Positions 53,297 to 62,399 of a DNA stretch of 64,000 nt are shown piece by piece. Numbering within the stretch: position 1 is the stretch's first letter; the number at the start of each line of letters is the position of its first letter. Made by a program: the position numbers and the translations under genes. The DNA lies in assembly GCF_020251205.1 (NCBI RefSeq), contig NZ_JAIWYX010000004.1, positions 248,001-312,000 of the forward strand, written 5' to 3'. The stretch is from Arthrobacter sp. M4 (GTDB taxonomy: Bacteria > Actinomycetota > Actinomycetes > Actinomycetales > Micrococcaceae). The notes beneath the pieces were generated by a model, which saw only the letters and a program-made list of their open reading frames with translations, searched no databases and had not been told where the DNA came from.

Positions 53297-55551
53297 TGAC
53301 CCAGGCTTCCGCGTCCCCTGCCGATACATCCGCCCACACTGCTGACAGGGCTTCAGCAGTTCCGGCGGCACCAGTTGCCAAAAAAGTCCCCACCGAGCGC
53401 GTGCATCACGGTGACGTTTTCGTGGACCCCTACGAATGGCTCCGGGACAAGGAATCAGCGGAGGTCATAGCCCACCTCAAGGCAGAGAACGCATACCAGG
53501 AAGCCGTCACCGCCCATCAGGAGCCTCTGCGTGAAGCCATCTTCCAGGAGATCAAAGGCCGCACCAAGGAGACAGACTTGTCTGTCCCAAGCCGCAAGGA
53601 CGACTGGTGGTACTACACCCGCTCTGAAGAGGGTAAGGAGTACGGCATCCAGTGCCGTGTCCGCGCCGCAACCACCGATGACCCGGTTGCCGACTGGACT
53701 CCCCCGGCGGTGGAGCCCGGCGTCGACGTGCCCGGCGAGGAGGTGCTGCTGGACGGCAACGTGGAGGCGGAGGGCAAACCGTTCTTCTCGGTTGGCGGCG
53801 TTGCTGTCACAGTGGACGGAAACCTGTACGCCTATGCTGTGGACAACTCCGGGGACGAGCGATTCACCGCGCGGATCAAGGACCTCCGCACTGGAGAGCT
53901 GCTGCCGGATGTGATCGAGAACGTGTTCTACGGCGTCGCTTTCTCCCCCGATGGCAAACGCCTTTTCTACACCGTGGTGGACGAGTCCTGGCGTCCGTAC
54001 CAGGTCAAAGCCCACGTACTCGGCACGCCGGTTTCCGAAGACCAGCTGATTTACCAGGAAGACGACGTGGCCATGTGGCTGGGCTTCGAGCTCTCGTCCG
54101 ACCGCCGCTACCTGGTTTTAAGCATCGGCTGCTCCGAATACAGCGAGACGCGGATGCTGGCGTTCGATAACTTCGACGCCGGGCTGACTACAGTGATCTC
54201 GCGGGACGAACGGATCCTCTACGAAGCCGAGCCCTTCCTGCAGCACCAGCCCGACGGCACCAGCGCGGAGCGGATCCTGCTCACGCACAACAAGGACGCC
54301 ATCAACTCGATGGTCAGCCTGGTGGACCCTGCCGAACTCAGCAAGCCCCTGTCCGAGCAAAACTGGAGCACCGTCGTCGCGCATTCCGACCACGTCCGTG
54401 TCAACGGCGCCGGTGTCACCGCAACGCACGCCGTTGTGTCCATCCGGAAGGACACCATTGAACGCGTCCAGGTCCTGCCGCTGGCGGGGCTGGGAACCGA
54501 AACCCAGCAGGCCGCCGTCGAACCGGCCTTCGACGAGGAGCTTTACACTGCGAGTGTGTCTGGCACGGATTACAAGGCGCCCGTGATCCGCGTGGGCTAC
54601 ACGTCCTATTTCACGCCCTCCCGTGTGTACGACTTCGTCCTGCCCACCGAGCAGAAGCCTGCTGGCGAGCTCCTGCTGCAGAAGGAAAGCCCCGTGTTGG
54701 GCGGCTACGACGGCGACGATTACGTCGCCACCCGTGAATGGGCGACGGCGGCAGACGGCACCAAAGTGCCGCTGTCCGTGCTGCGCCACAAGTCCGTGCA
54801 GCAGGACGGCACGGCTCCGGGACTGGTGTACGGCTATGGCTCCTACGAAATGAGCATGGACCCCGGCTTCGGCATACCGCGGCTATCCCTGCTGGACCGC
54901 GGCATCGTGATGGTGATCGCGCACATCCGCGGCGGCGGCGAACTCGGCCGACACTGGTATGAAGACGGCAAGAAACTCAACAAGAAGAACACTTTCACGG
55001 ACTTCATCGCCGCCACGGACTGGCTGGCGGGCTCCGGCTGGGTGGATTCCTCCCGGATCGCCGCGATGGGTGGCTCTGCGGGCGGGCTCCTGATGGGCGC
55101 CGTAGCCAACATGGCACCGGAAAAATACGCCGCGGTGTTGGCGCAGGTGCCCTTCGTGGATGCCCTGACCAGCGTCCTGGACCCGGAACTGCCCCTGTCA
55201 GCCTTGGAGTGGGAGGAGTGGGGCAATCCCATCACCGACCCGGACGTCTACGCCTACATGAAGTCCTACAGCCCGTACGAGAACGTCCACGCAGTGGCCT
55301 ACCCCAAGGTTGCTGCCGTGACATCCTTCAACGACACCCGGGTGCTGTACGTGGAGCCGGCAAAATGGGTCCAGGCCCTGCGGAACGCCACCACAGGGCA
55401 GGAGCCGATCGTGATGAAAATCGAGATGGAAGGTGGCCACGGCGGCGCTTCCGGCCGGTACGTCCAGTGGCGGGAACGGGCCTGGGACTACGCCTTTGTG
55501 GCTGACTCCCTGGGCGCCAATGAGCTCTTGCCCGGAGCCGGGCTGAAGTAG
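53296..55551 (+). CDS. ptrB: Oligopeptidase B (S9A family peptidase)
   Basis: 751-aa serine peptidase. The N-terminal half is a seven-blade propeller, starting after KVPTERVHHGDVFVDPYEWLRD. The C-terminal alpha/beta-hydrolase domain has nucleophile GGSAGG near 594, the acid in FNDTRVLYVEPAKW, and His in GGHGGASGR. Oligopeptidase B cleaves short peptides after Lys/Arg in the cytoplasm. No signal peptide is seen. Length is typical. It lies between signalling genes without an operon partner. Confidence 0.92.
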   Translation: MTQASASPADTSAHTADRASAVPAAPVAKKVPTERVHHGDVFVDPYEWLRDKESAEVIAHLKAENAYQEAVTAHQEPLREAIFQEIKGRTKETDLSVPSRKDDWWYYTRSEEGKEYGIQCRVRAATTDDPVADWTPPAVEPGVDVPGEEVLLDGNVEAEGKPFFSVGGVAVTVDGNLYAYAVDNSGDERFTARIKDLRTGELLPDVIENVFYGVAFSPDGKRLFYTVVDESWRPYQVKAHVLGTPVSEDQLIYQEDDVAMWLGFELSSDRRYLVLSIGCSEYSETRMLAFDNFDAGLTTVISRDERILYEAEPFLQHQPDGTSAERILLTHNKDAINSMVSLVDPAELSKPLSEQNWSTVVAHSDHVRVNGAGVTATHAVVSIRKDTIERVQVLPLAGLGTETQQAAVEPAFDEELYTASVSGTDYKAPVIRVGYTSYFTPSRVYDFVLPTEQKPAGELLLQKESPVLGGYDGDDYVATREWATAADGTKVPLSVLRHKSVQQDGTAPGLVYGYGSYEMSMDPGFGIPRLSLLDRGIVMVIAHIRGGGELGRHWYEDGKKLNKKNTFTDFIAATDWLAGSGWVDSSRIAAMGGSAGGLLMGAVANMAPEKYAAVLAQVPFVDALTSVLDPELPLSALEWEEWGNPITDPDVYAYMKSYSPYENVHAVAYPKVAAVTSFNDTRVLYVEPAKWVQALRNATTGQEPIVMKIEMEGGHGGASGRYVQWRERAWDYAFVADSLGANELLPGAGLK

Positions 55552-55671
55552 CGGGATCGAAGGAGCACTTTCCACAGACTGTGAGGCGACCAATTTGACG
55601 GCGACCGCTGATATGGTGTTGCCACAGTCACGAGTTGCCGCGCAACGGCACCGCGCAACCGAGGGGGGACC

Positions 55672-57318
55672 GTGAGTGATGAAGCAGCTGGGGCATCGTC
55701 AACACAGCGTGTCGTGGTGGTTGCTGATTCCGATGCCGCACGCCTGGAGCTAACAACCGGCGCGCTGTCAGGGGCGGGTTTCCAGGTCCACACGGCCGGG
55801 GACGCCTCCACGCTGGCTGCAGAACTCAAACGGCGACACCCCGCCGTCGTCGTCCTGGAAAACGCCCTGACGCATAGCCTGCCCAGCCCCGGAGTCCCGG
55901 TGCTTTTGCTGCTCAATGCCGGGGACTCCGTGGACCTCGAGGCTGTGGAAACCTGGCGAGTGTCGGACTACGTCATCAATCCCCCGCGCCCGGAAGAGCT
56001 GGTCCACCGGGTTGAGACGCTGATTGGCCGCGCGCAGGAAAGGCACCGGCTTCGCAGCGACGTCGAGGCCCTCCGCGAGAGCCTCCGCAAGGTGTCCGCG
56101 GCCGTGCGGGCCACCAATGTCCCCCAACAAATTGCTGAACACCTTGTCCGCGGCTTTGGCGAGGCCCTCGGCGCCGACTACGTCTGGTTCGCAACCTTCC
56201 GCGACGAACGCGTCCCGCGCATCCGTGCCCAGTGGAACAGGGAGGGGCTCACGGAGGCGCGGGCGCGGCTGGGATCACGCGAAGACAAGGTGGCTGACGC
56301 CTCCAACCGCCTCTGGACCGAGGCGGATGTGCTGGCCGTCAACGACCATCGTTCCGAACCGACCTCGGCACTGGCCTCCACTTTGCATGGTTGGGCCGGC
56401 GAGCTCAGCGCGAGGTCCTTCGTGGCGGTACCAGTCGGGGAGGGCGAGTCTGCCCTTGGCGTCATCCTGGTGGTTATGGTCAACCAGGGCCATGACTGGT
56501 CCCGAACCGAGATCGCCTTGATGCAGCACGTCGCAGGAAACGTTGCCCACGGCCTCATCCAGGGGCACCTCATCAGCGCCCAGCAACAGGTCCTGCAGCA
56601 GCTCCGGCAACTGGACAAGGCCAAAACTGACTTCCTTGCCACGGTCAACCACGAGCTTCGGACACCGCTCACGTCCATCACGGCCTACCTGGACATGATC
56701 CGCGAGGGCGCCGGCGGCCCGGTTTCGGAGGGCGTTGAACGGATGCTGGAAGTCATCGACCGGAATTCGGACCGGCTGCGGCGGCTCATCGAGGACATGC
56801 TGACCGTTTCAAAGCAGGGTTCCAGTTCCAGCCTGAACCTCAAGCCGGTGGACATCGGCCAGGTCCTGCAGATCGTGGTGGCCACGCTTCGCCCCCTCGC
56901 CGAATCGCGGGACGTGGCGGTCACCCTGGAGGAACCCGCCGAGGACGTCAAGGTCAACGCCGACGAGGCACAACTGGAGCAGGTCTTCACCAACATCGTG
57001 GCCAACGCCATCAAATTCACGCCCGACGGCGGCACCGTGGGGATAACCTCGGAGCCGTCAGTAGCGGACGACGGCGGCCCGTCAGTTTTGGTGCGCGTGG
57101 CGGACACGGGCCTGGGCATCCCGGAGCAGGATCTCCCCCATGTCTTTACCCGCTTCTTCCGCGCGTCCAATGCCACGTCCACCGCAGTGCCCGGAAGCGG
57201 GCTGGGGCTGGCCATAGCACACGACATCGTCAAGCGTCACACAGGGCGTCTGGGACTGGCGTCCAAGCTGGGTTCCGGGACCACGGTGTCGGTGGAGCTT
57301 CCAGTCGGCGGGCCGTAA
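55672..57318 (+). CDS. Sensor histidine kinase with degenerate receiver and GAF domain
   Basis: 548-aa soluble kinase. Residues 12-125 look like a receiver (VVVVADSDAARLELTTGALSGAGF), but the phosphoacceptor position reads VVVLENALTH, Glu63 instead of Asp, so it cannot be phosphorylated in the normal way. A GAF-like domain spans about 135-300 (YVWFATFRDE ... FVAVPVGEGESALGVIL). HisKA is FLATVNHELRTPLTSI with His near 327. ATPase motifs NAIKFTPDGG, DTGLGI and GSGLGLAIA are intact. GTG 55672 follows GAGGGGGG. No response regulator adjoins. Confidence 0.88.
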   Translation: MSDEAAGASSTQRVVVVADSDAARLELTTGALSGAGFQVHTAGDASTLAAELKRRHPAVVVLENALTHSLPSPGVPVLLLLNAGDSVDLEAVETWRVSDYVINPPRPEELVHRVETLIGRAQERHRLRSDVEALRESLRKVSAAVRATNVPQQIAEHLVRGFGEALGADYVWFATFRDERVPRIRAQWNREGLTEARARLGSREDKVADASNRLWTEADVLAVNDHRSEPTSALASTLHGWAGELSARSFVAVPVGEGESALGVILVVMVNQGHDWSRTEIALMQHVAGNVAHGLIQGHLISAQQQVLQQLRQLDKAKTDFLATVNHELRTPLTSITAYLDMIREGAGGPVSEGVERMLEVIDRNSDRLRRLIEDMLTVSKQGSSSSLNLKPVDIGQVLQIVVATLRPLAESRDVAVTLEEPAEDVKVNADEAQLEQVFTNIVANAIKFTPDGGTVGITSEPSVADDGGPSVLVRVADTGLGIPEQDLPHVFTRFFRASNATSTAVPGSGLGLAIAHDIVKRHTGRLGLASKLGSGTTVSVELPVGGP

Positions 57319-57366
57319 CAATCACGTCATATTACGCAGTTAAAGAGTTGTCACAAACTAAAAAAC

Positions 57367-57396
57367 GGATACCCCGGACTGTAGTCCGGGGTATCC
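57367..57396 (-). terminator. Strong hairpin terminator of the secreted-peptide gene
   Basis: A perfect 14-bp stem (GGATACCCCGGACT / AGTCCGGGGTATCC) with a two-base loop is followed on the minus strand by GTTTTTTAG. The T run shows that it serves minus-strand transcription, i.e. the short gene at 57446-57571. On the plus strand it may also stop readthrough from the kinase gene. Confidence 0.88.
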
Positions 57397-57445
57397 AGAG
57401 GTTAACCCGTCGGATAGGCCAACCTGATTACTCAGGCGGCACCGA

Positions 57446-57571
57446 TCACGGCCACCAACCAATTGTGGTGGAACTGGTGGTGTCCTTTGGAGGGGCGGCG
57501 TTGGCAGGGGCTGCAAAACCCGTAACCGCAAGGATGGCCGCCATAAGTAGTGATGCCGCAAGTTTTTTCAT
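57446..57571 (-). CDS. Short secreted peptide precursor (41 aa)
   Basis: A 42-codon frame from ATG 57571 to TGA 57446. It begins MKKLAASLLMAAILAVTGFA, a textbook signal peptide, and a likely cleavage site follows PANA. The mature peptide would be only about 16 residues, APPKDTTSSTTIGWWP. AAAGG lies eight bases before the ATG. TATACT at 57634-57639 is a possible -10 box about 65 bp upstream. The gene has its own terminator 50 bp downstream. It lies between a sensor kinase gene and a helical-repeat/GGDEF-EAL pair. I do not recognise the family; a signal or wall-associated peptide is possible. Confidence 0.72.
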   Translation of the reverse strand: MKKLAASLLMAAILAVTGFAAPANAAPPKDTTSSTTIGWWP

Positions 57572-57676
57572 TCGCTGGACCTTTCGGCTTATGAGAATTT
57601 GGCTATGTGAATTGCAAAACCGTCACGCTGGATAGTATACGGGCATTCGCCCGATCAGGACATGGATAATAGGCTC

Positions 57677-58753
57677 ATGCCTACTCCGCAGTTAACTCCA
57701 CATCTGGTGGCTGAGCTGAGCGCCCGCGCCAGTTGGAAGAAGCGGGAGTACGACGTGGCATTCCGGGAGGCCGGAGAGGCTGCGGAGATGGCCCTCGCAG
57801 CGGGTGATGAGCTCGCCTGGTGGAACATGAAGTACCTCCAGGCGGAGTGCCTACGGGACAAGGGCGCCATCATGGAATGCCTCCAAATGGCAATGGATCT
57901 CAAGGAAAACGCGCTTACCGGAACGTCCGCGGAGCTTGGTTCCCGGGCGGGGACGCTGCTGGCTGTCTCCTTGCAGGGCCTTGGCAGGTTGCCGGAGGCG
58001 GCAACGGCGGCCAACGACGCAGCGAAGCTCGTGGCGGGCAACGTCAACCTGGTGTACCAGCACATCCTGGCCCAAAGGGCCCTTATCGCGGCTCTTGCCG
58101 AGGGCAGGCTGCTGGACGATGCGTGGCGTGAATGCCTGGTGCTGGAAACTCTTTTGGGCGACGCCGTTGACGAAGATACAGCGGGCAAGGGTTATTGGGT
58201 CATAGGAAATGTGGCATTCCTGAGCGGCCGTCTGGAGGACGGGAGCCGTTTCCATGACCTGGCCGCAGACAGGCTTTCACCCTCAAAAGATGTGGATTTA
58301 TGGGCGCGTTTTAACCGGGCATCGGCGGAAATGCGGTTGCAGGCCAAGATCGCCGATGCGGCAACTCTGCGTTGTATTGAACGCGCGGAACTCGCCACGG
58401 ATATTGTTGGCGGCTCCGAACGGGATCACTTGGAAATGTCATTGGTCCGCGCGCATTGGAATTTCCTCAGCGGCGATATGGCAGGAGCCATCGCGATCCT
58501 TGAACCGCTTTGTGCCAAATCCTCCATTTTGGCCATACAAACAGCTGCGGAAGCACATTTCCTGCTTGCCCGGGCTTTCCTGGGAGCAGGACGCGATGAT
58601 GACGCCCGGCGAACCTTCGAAGAGGCGGCTAGGCTGTTCGATAGGGCAGCCGCCCCGGAGCGAAGCGCAGTGGTCCGTACACATCTGGAAGGTATCGGCC
58701 AGGAACACCTGGACGATTCCGACGGGGCTGCTGGAGGACCTGTAGGGGGTTAG
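57677..58753 (+). CDS. Helical (TPR-like) repeat protein
   Basis: 358-aa soluble protein of helix-turn-helix repeats: AFREAGEAAEMALAAGDELA; GRLPEAATAANDAAKLVAG; GDMAGAIAILEPLCA; GRDDDARRTFEEAARLFDRAA. Such repeats bind protein partners. The ATG at 57677 gives MPTPQLTPHL; an ATG at 57662 is in frame upstream. Its stop codon is immediately followed by the ATG of the GGDEF-EAL gene, so the two are almost certainly cotranscribed. It may modulate the c-di-GMP enzyme. No specific family recognised. Confidence 0.72.
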   Translation: MPTPQLTPHLVAELSARASWKKREYDVAFREAGEAAEMALAAGDELAWWNMKYLQAECLRDKGAIMECLQMAMDLKENALTGTSAELGSRAGTLLAVSLQGLGRLPEAATAANDAAKLVAGNVNLVYQHILAQRALIAALAEGRLLDDAWRECLVLETLLGDAVDEDTAGKGYWVIGNVAFLSGRLEDGSRFHDLAADRLSPSKDVDLWARFNRASAEMRLQAKIADAATLRCIERAELATDIVGGSERDHLEMSLVRAHWNFLSGDMAGAIAILEPLCAKSSILAIQTAAEAHFLLARAFLGAGRDDDARRTFEEAARLFDRAAAPERSAVVRTHLEGIGQEHLDDSDGAAGGPVGG

Positions 58754-60310
58754 ATGTCAGATGCAGTGCGGGATCCCGGCGGCGACCCCCGCCTGGGCCG
58801 ACTGCTGGACGGTATCGTCAAGCTGGCAGCAGGGGAACTGGACACACGCATAGAAGTGGACGAGCCTAGGGACCAAATCGATGCCGTGATCATGGGGACC
58901 AACATCCTCGCCGAGGACCTCCAGGTTATCTACCAAGAGCTGGAGAAGCGCGTCGAACTACGCACTCGCATGCTGCACGAGGCACACCTCAAGATGCAGA
59001 AGATGGCCATGACCGACTCCCTCACCGGCCTGTACAACCGTTCTGCGCTGGTGGCGGCCCTCAACGAGGCCCAGGCAACTGCAGAAGACGGCGGACCGGC
59101 GTCGGCCCTGTTGCTCCTGGACCTGGACGCCTTCAAAGGCATCAACGACTCCCTCGGCCACAGCACCGGCGACAGGGTCCTCACAACCGTGGGCGGCCGC
59201 ATCCTGGAGTCCGTACGCGAAGGTGACCTCGTGGCCAGGCTGGGAGGCGACGAGTTCGCAGTCCTGCTGCCCAATGTGACGCCCGCCGAGGCTTCCACCA
59301 TAGGCAACCGAATCCTCGCCTCATTCGAGGGCACGGTGGAGGTGGAAGGAAAGCACATCCGCTGCGGCGCCAGCATGGGACTGCGCATGGCCGAGCCAGG
59401 GCAGACGGCCGAGGACCTGCTGATGGAAGCGGACATCGCCATGTACGAGTCAAAGGCGGAGGGCCGCAGCAAGCTCAAGGTCTTTGAAGCCACAATGCTC
59501 CATGCCCGCCAGCTGAAGAACCAGCTGATCGGCGAGCTCAAGGACGCCATCTTTGATAACCAACTGGTGCTCTACTACCAGCCGATCATCGAGTTGGAGA
59601 CCGGCGCGATCGAGGGTGCCGAAGCCCTGGTCCGCTGGAAGCACCCTTCCCGGGGCATGATCATGCCGGACGTTTTCATTCCCATCGCCGAGGAGACCGG
59701 GTTGATCTCGGAGCTGGGCAACTGGGTGCTCCGCGCCGCCGTCGAGCAGTTGCGCAAATGGCGGGCCGACCCGGTGACCGGACATCACAACTTTTCCATC
59801 CGCATCAACGTCTCCGCCGCCGACCTGCAGCGCCTCGAGTTCATTGAGGACGTCAGGGACATCCTGGGTGAGGCTGGCCTTGATCCTGCCCTGCTGGTGC
59901 TGGAACTAACCGAAAGTGCCGTCATCCAAGGCAATGACCTGGACCGCTACACGCTGGCGAGCCTGCGCCGGCTGGGCGTTGGGCTCGAGATCGACGACTT
60001 CGGCACGGGCTACTCCTCAATCAGCTACCTCCGAAAGCTCCCCGTAGACGCCGTCAAAGTGGACCGGACATTGCTCTCCGCCCTTGGCAGCGACCCGGCC
60101 CAGCCTGCCCTCATCGCGGCCGTGCTGCAGCTCATCCGCGCCTGCGGCCTTGGCGCCGTCTGGGAGGGCATAGAAACAGCGGACCAGGCCGAATACCTTC
60201 GCAGCATAGGCTGCACCAGCGGTCAGGGGTACTACTTCAGCCGGCCATTGCCCGAGCCTGAATTCACCGAGAAGCTCGCAAACAACAAGAGCTGGCCGGT
60301 GGCTGGCTAG
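58754..60310 (+). CDS. GGDEF-EAL bifunctional c-di-GMP enzyme
   Basis: 518-aa cytoplasmic protein. A HAMP-like helical segment (VKLAAGELDTRIEVDEPRDQ) and coiled coil precede the GGDEF domain. Its GGDEF site is intact at about 163-167, with I-site REGD five residues before it. The EAL domain has EAL near 290, NVSAADLQ, ELTESAV, DDFGTGYSS, KVDR, EGIE and QGYYFSRP, so the known catalytic and metal residues all appear present. It may synthesise and degrade c-di-GMP. The start follows the stop of the repeat protein directly. Confidence 0.93.
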   Translation: MSDAVRDPGGDPRLGRLLDGIVKLAAGELDTRIEVDEPRDQIDAVIMGTNILAEDLQVIYQELEKRVELRTRMLHEAHLKMQKMAMTDSLTGLYNRSALVAALNEAQATAEDGGPASALLLLDLDAFKGINDSLGHSTGDRVLTTVGGRILESVREGDLVARLGGDEFAVLLPNVTPAEASTIGNRILASFEGTVEVEGKHIRCGASMGLRMAEPGQTAEDLLMEADIAMYESKAEGRSKLKVFEATMLHARQLKNQLIGELKDAIFDNQLVLYYQPIIELETGAIEGAEALVRWKHPSRGMIMPDVFIPIAEETGLISELGNWVLRAAVEQLRKWRADPVTGHHNFSIRINVSAADLQRLEFIEDVRDILGEAGLDPALLVLELTESAVIQGNDLDRYTLASLRRLGVGLEIDDFGTGYSSISYLRKLPVDAVKVDRTLLSALGSDPAQPALIAAVLQLIRACGLGAVWEGIETADQAEYLRSIGCTSGQGYYFSRPLPEPEFTEKLANNKSWPVAG

Positions 60311-60437
60311 CCGCCTGCTTTTTGATGCCGAAGCGCCCGTCGGCTGCTCCGCCACGGTCGGTTTAGCGTCTGAAAACGAAAGGTACGGAGCCGTCCCAAG
60401 CCCCCTAAGCTCTTGACAGCACGCGCGATCTAAGATT

Positions 60438-60459
60438 ACCTAATGATCGTTCGGTAAAT
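60438..60459. promoter_or_regulatory. Probable PaaR (TetR) operator upstream of paaI
   Basis: The sequence TAATGATCGTTCGGTAAAT and flanks form an imperfect dyad 21 bp before the paaI start. It shares CGNTCGGTAAAT with the minus strand of the paaA operator (23311-23332). The ribosome binding site GGAGG follows directly. A repressor bound here would block paaI-paaK transcription. Confidence 0.6.
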
Positions 60460-60480
60460 AAAAGCTGGAGGCAACGACGC

Positions 60481-60951
60481 ATGGCTGATACGACCATCCC
60501 CGGTGTGGTCCACCACATCCTCACCAACGACTATGCCTCCGAGTGGATGGGGATCGAGGTCCTCAAAATCGACGACGGCCACGCGACCATTCGCATGGCC
60601 CTTCGCCAGGAGATGCTGAACGGCTTTGGGATGGCGCACGGCGGAATGATCTTCGCCTTCGCGGACACAGCCTTCGCCCTTGCCTGCAACCCGGCCAACC
60701 CGGGTCCGTCCGAAATCGACACCATCACCGTTGCTGCCGGCGTCGACATCAACTTCCTGAAGCCCGCATACCAAGGCCAGGTGATCACCGCCGTCGCGAA
60801 CCGCCGCGCCCACACGGGCCGCAGCGGGCTCTACGACATCCAGATCTACGCTGCCCACGCTGATGCGGCGTCGGCAGCGTCCCCCGATGAGGCCCCAGGC
60901 GAACTCATCGCCGAGTTCCGCGGCCGCAGCCGCACGATTTCCAAGAAGTAG
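60481..60951 (+). CDS. paaI: Phenylacetyl-CoA thioesterase PaaI
   Basis: 156-aa hotdog-fold thioesterase. NGFGMAHGGMIFAFADTAFALACN (about 43-66) holds the HGG motif and catalytic Asp of the PaaI subgroup. It hydrolyses dead-end CoA thioesters made during phenylacetate catabolism. A GGAGG site precedes ATG 60481. The paaK gene starts 9 bp downstream. Confidence 0.94.
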   Translation: MADTTIPGVVHHILTNDYASEWMGIEVLKIDDGHATIRMALRQEMLNGFGMAHGGMIFAFADTAFALACNPANPGPSEIDTITVAAGVDINFLKPAYQGQVITAVANRRAHTGRSGLYDIQIYAAHADAASAASPDEAPGELIAEFRGRSRTISKK

Positions 60952-60960
60952 GACCACGCA

Positions 60961-62370
60961 ATGACGCTCCACACCACAGAACCGGCCACCCCGTCCGCCG
61001 GCGGCGCCGCACACGCAGGCGGTGCCGCTCAAGCAGGCGGTGCCGCCGTCGTCAGCGGAACTGTTTCCAGCGATGCAGTCCTGGACCGCGAAGAGACCAT
61101 CTCGCGCGACGAACTGGAGGCCTTGCAACTGCAGCGCCTGCAGCACACGGTGGCCTACGCGTATGAGCGCGTGCCCCTCTACAAGCGCAAGTTCGACGAA
61201 GCCGGAGTCCACCCGTCGGAGCTGCGGGAACTCTCCGACCTTGGCAAGTTCCCCTTTACCACCAAGGAAGACCTTCGGCTGGAGTACCCCTTTGGGATGT
61301 TCGCCGTCCCGCAGCACCAAGTGGCCCGCATCCACGCTAGCTCCGGCACCACGGGCCGGCCCACGGTGGTCGGCTACACCAAGAATGACCTCGCCAACTG
61401 GGCAACTCTCGTGGCCCGTTCACTTCGCGCCTCCGGCGTCCGCCCCGGCATGAAGGTCCACAACGCGTACGGCTACGGCCTCTTCACCGGCGGGCTGGGA
61501 GCCCATGCGGGGGCGGAAGCCTTGGGCTGCACCGTCATCCCGATGTCCGGCGGGCAGACCGAACGCCAGATCCAGCTCATCCAGGACTTCCAGCCGGACG
61601 CCATCCTGGCCACGCCCACGTACCTGCTGACTATCGCCGACGCCATGGCGCACATGGGCATCGACCCCACTTCTACGTCGCTCAAGTACGCGGTGTTGGG
61701 TGCTGAGCCGTGGACCGAGGAAATGCGCCACGAACTCGAAACCACCATGAACATCAAGGCCTGCGATATCTACGGCCTGTCCGAGGTCATGGGCCCTGGC
61801 GTCGCTGGCGAAGCAGTAGAAACCCAGGATGGAAGCCACATCTGGGAAGACCACTTCCGGCCCGAAATCATCGACCCCTTCGATCACTCCACAGTGTTGG
61901 ACGACGGACAGCCGGGCGAACTGGTGTTCACCTCGCTGACCAAGGAAGCGTTGCCCATCATCCGGTACCGCACCAAGGACCTGACCCGTCTCCTGCCGGG
62001 CAGTGCACGTCCCGCGCACCGCCGCATGGGACGCATCACGGGCCGCAGCGACGACATGATCATCCTCCGCGGCGTGAACCTGTTCCCCTCGCAGATCGAG
62101 GAAATCGCCCTGCGCATTCCCGAACTCAGCCCGCACTTCCAACTGGAGATAACCCGGCCCGAGGGCAAGCGCATGGACGAGCTCACCGTGAAGATCGAGC
62201 GCCGGGAAACGGTGAGCGCGGAACAAAGCGCTTCCGCGGCCCGGTCACTGCGTGAGCAGATCAAAATCCATGTCGGCTCGTCCTGCGTTGTGGACGTAGT
62301 GGAACCGGGGTCCCTTGAGCGATCCAACGGCAAACTTCGCCGCATCTACGACCTGCGTCCTAAAGGCTGA
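60961..62370 (+). CDS. paaK: Phenylacetate-CoA ligase PaaK
   Basis: 469-aa AMP-forming ligase, the first step of the pathway: phenylacetate plus ATP and CoA to phenylacetyl-CoA. ATP loop ASSGTTGRPTVVGYTKNDLANW is near 121-142. YGLSEVMGPGVAGE, GELVFTSLTKEALPIIRYRTKDLTRL and GRSDDMIILRGVNLFPSQIEE follow, with the C-terminal Lys in RSNGKLRR. The first 30 residues carry a GGAA repeat (GGAAHAGGAAQAGGAA) not expected in the family. It lies between paaI and the TetR gene. Confidence 0.95.
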   Translation: MTLHTTEPATPSAGGAAHAGGAAQAGGAAVVSGTVSSDAVLDREETISRDELEALQLQRLQHTVAYAYERVPLYKRKFDEAGVHPSELRELSDLGKFPFTTKEDLRLEYPFGMFAVPQHQVARIHASSGTTGRPTVVGYTKNDLANWATLVARSLRASGVRPGMKVHNAYGYGLFTGGLGAHAGAEALGCTVIPMSGGQTERQIQLIQDFQPDAILATPTYLLTIADAMAHMGIDPTSTSLKYAVLGAEPWTEEMRHELETTMNIKACDIYGLSEVMGPGVAGEAVETQDGSHIWEDHFRPEIIDPFDHSTVLDDGQPGELVFTSLTKEALPIIRYRTKDLTRLLPGSARPAHRRMGRITGRSDDMIILRGVNLFPSQIEEIALRIPELSPHFQLEITRPEGKRMDELTVKIERRETVSAEQSASAARSLREQIKIHVGSSCVVDVVEPGSLERSNGKLRRIYDLRPKG

Positions 62371-62399
62371 GCCCTACCGTTCATGAGAAACTGACCAGT

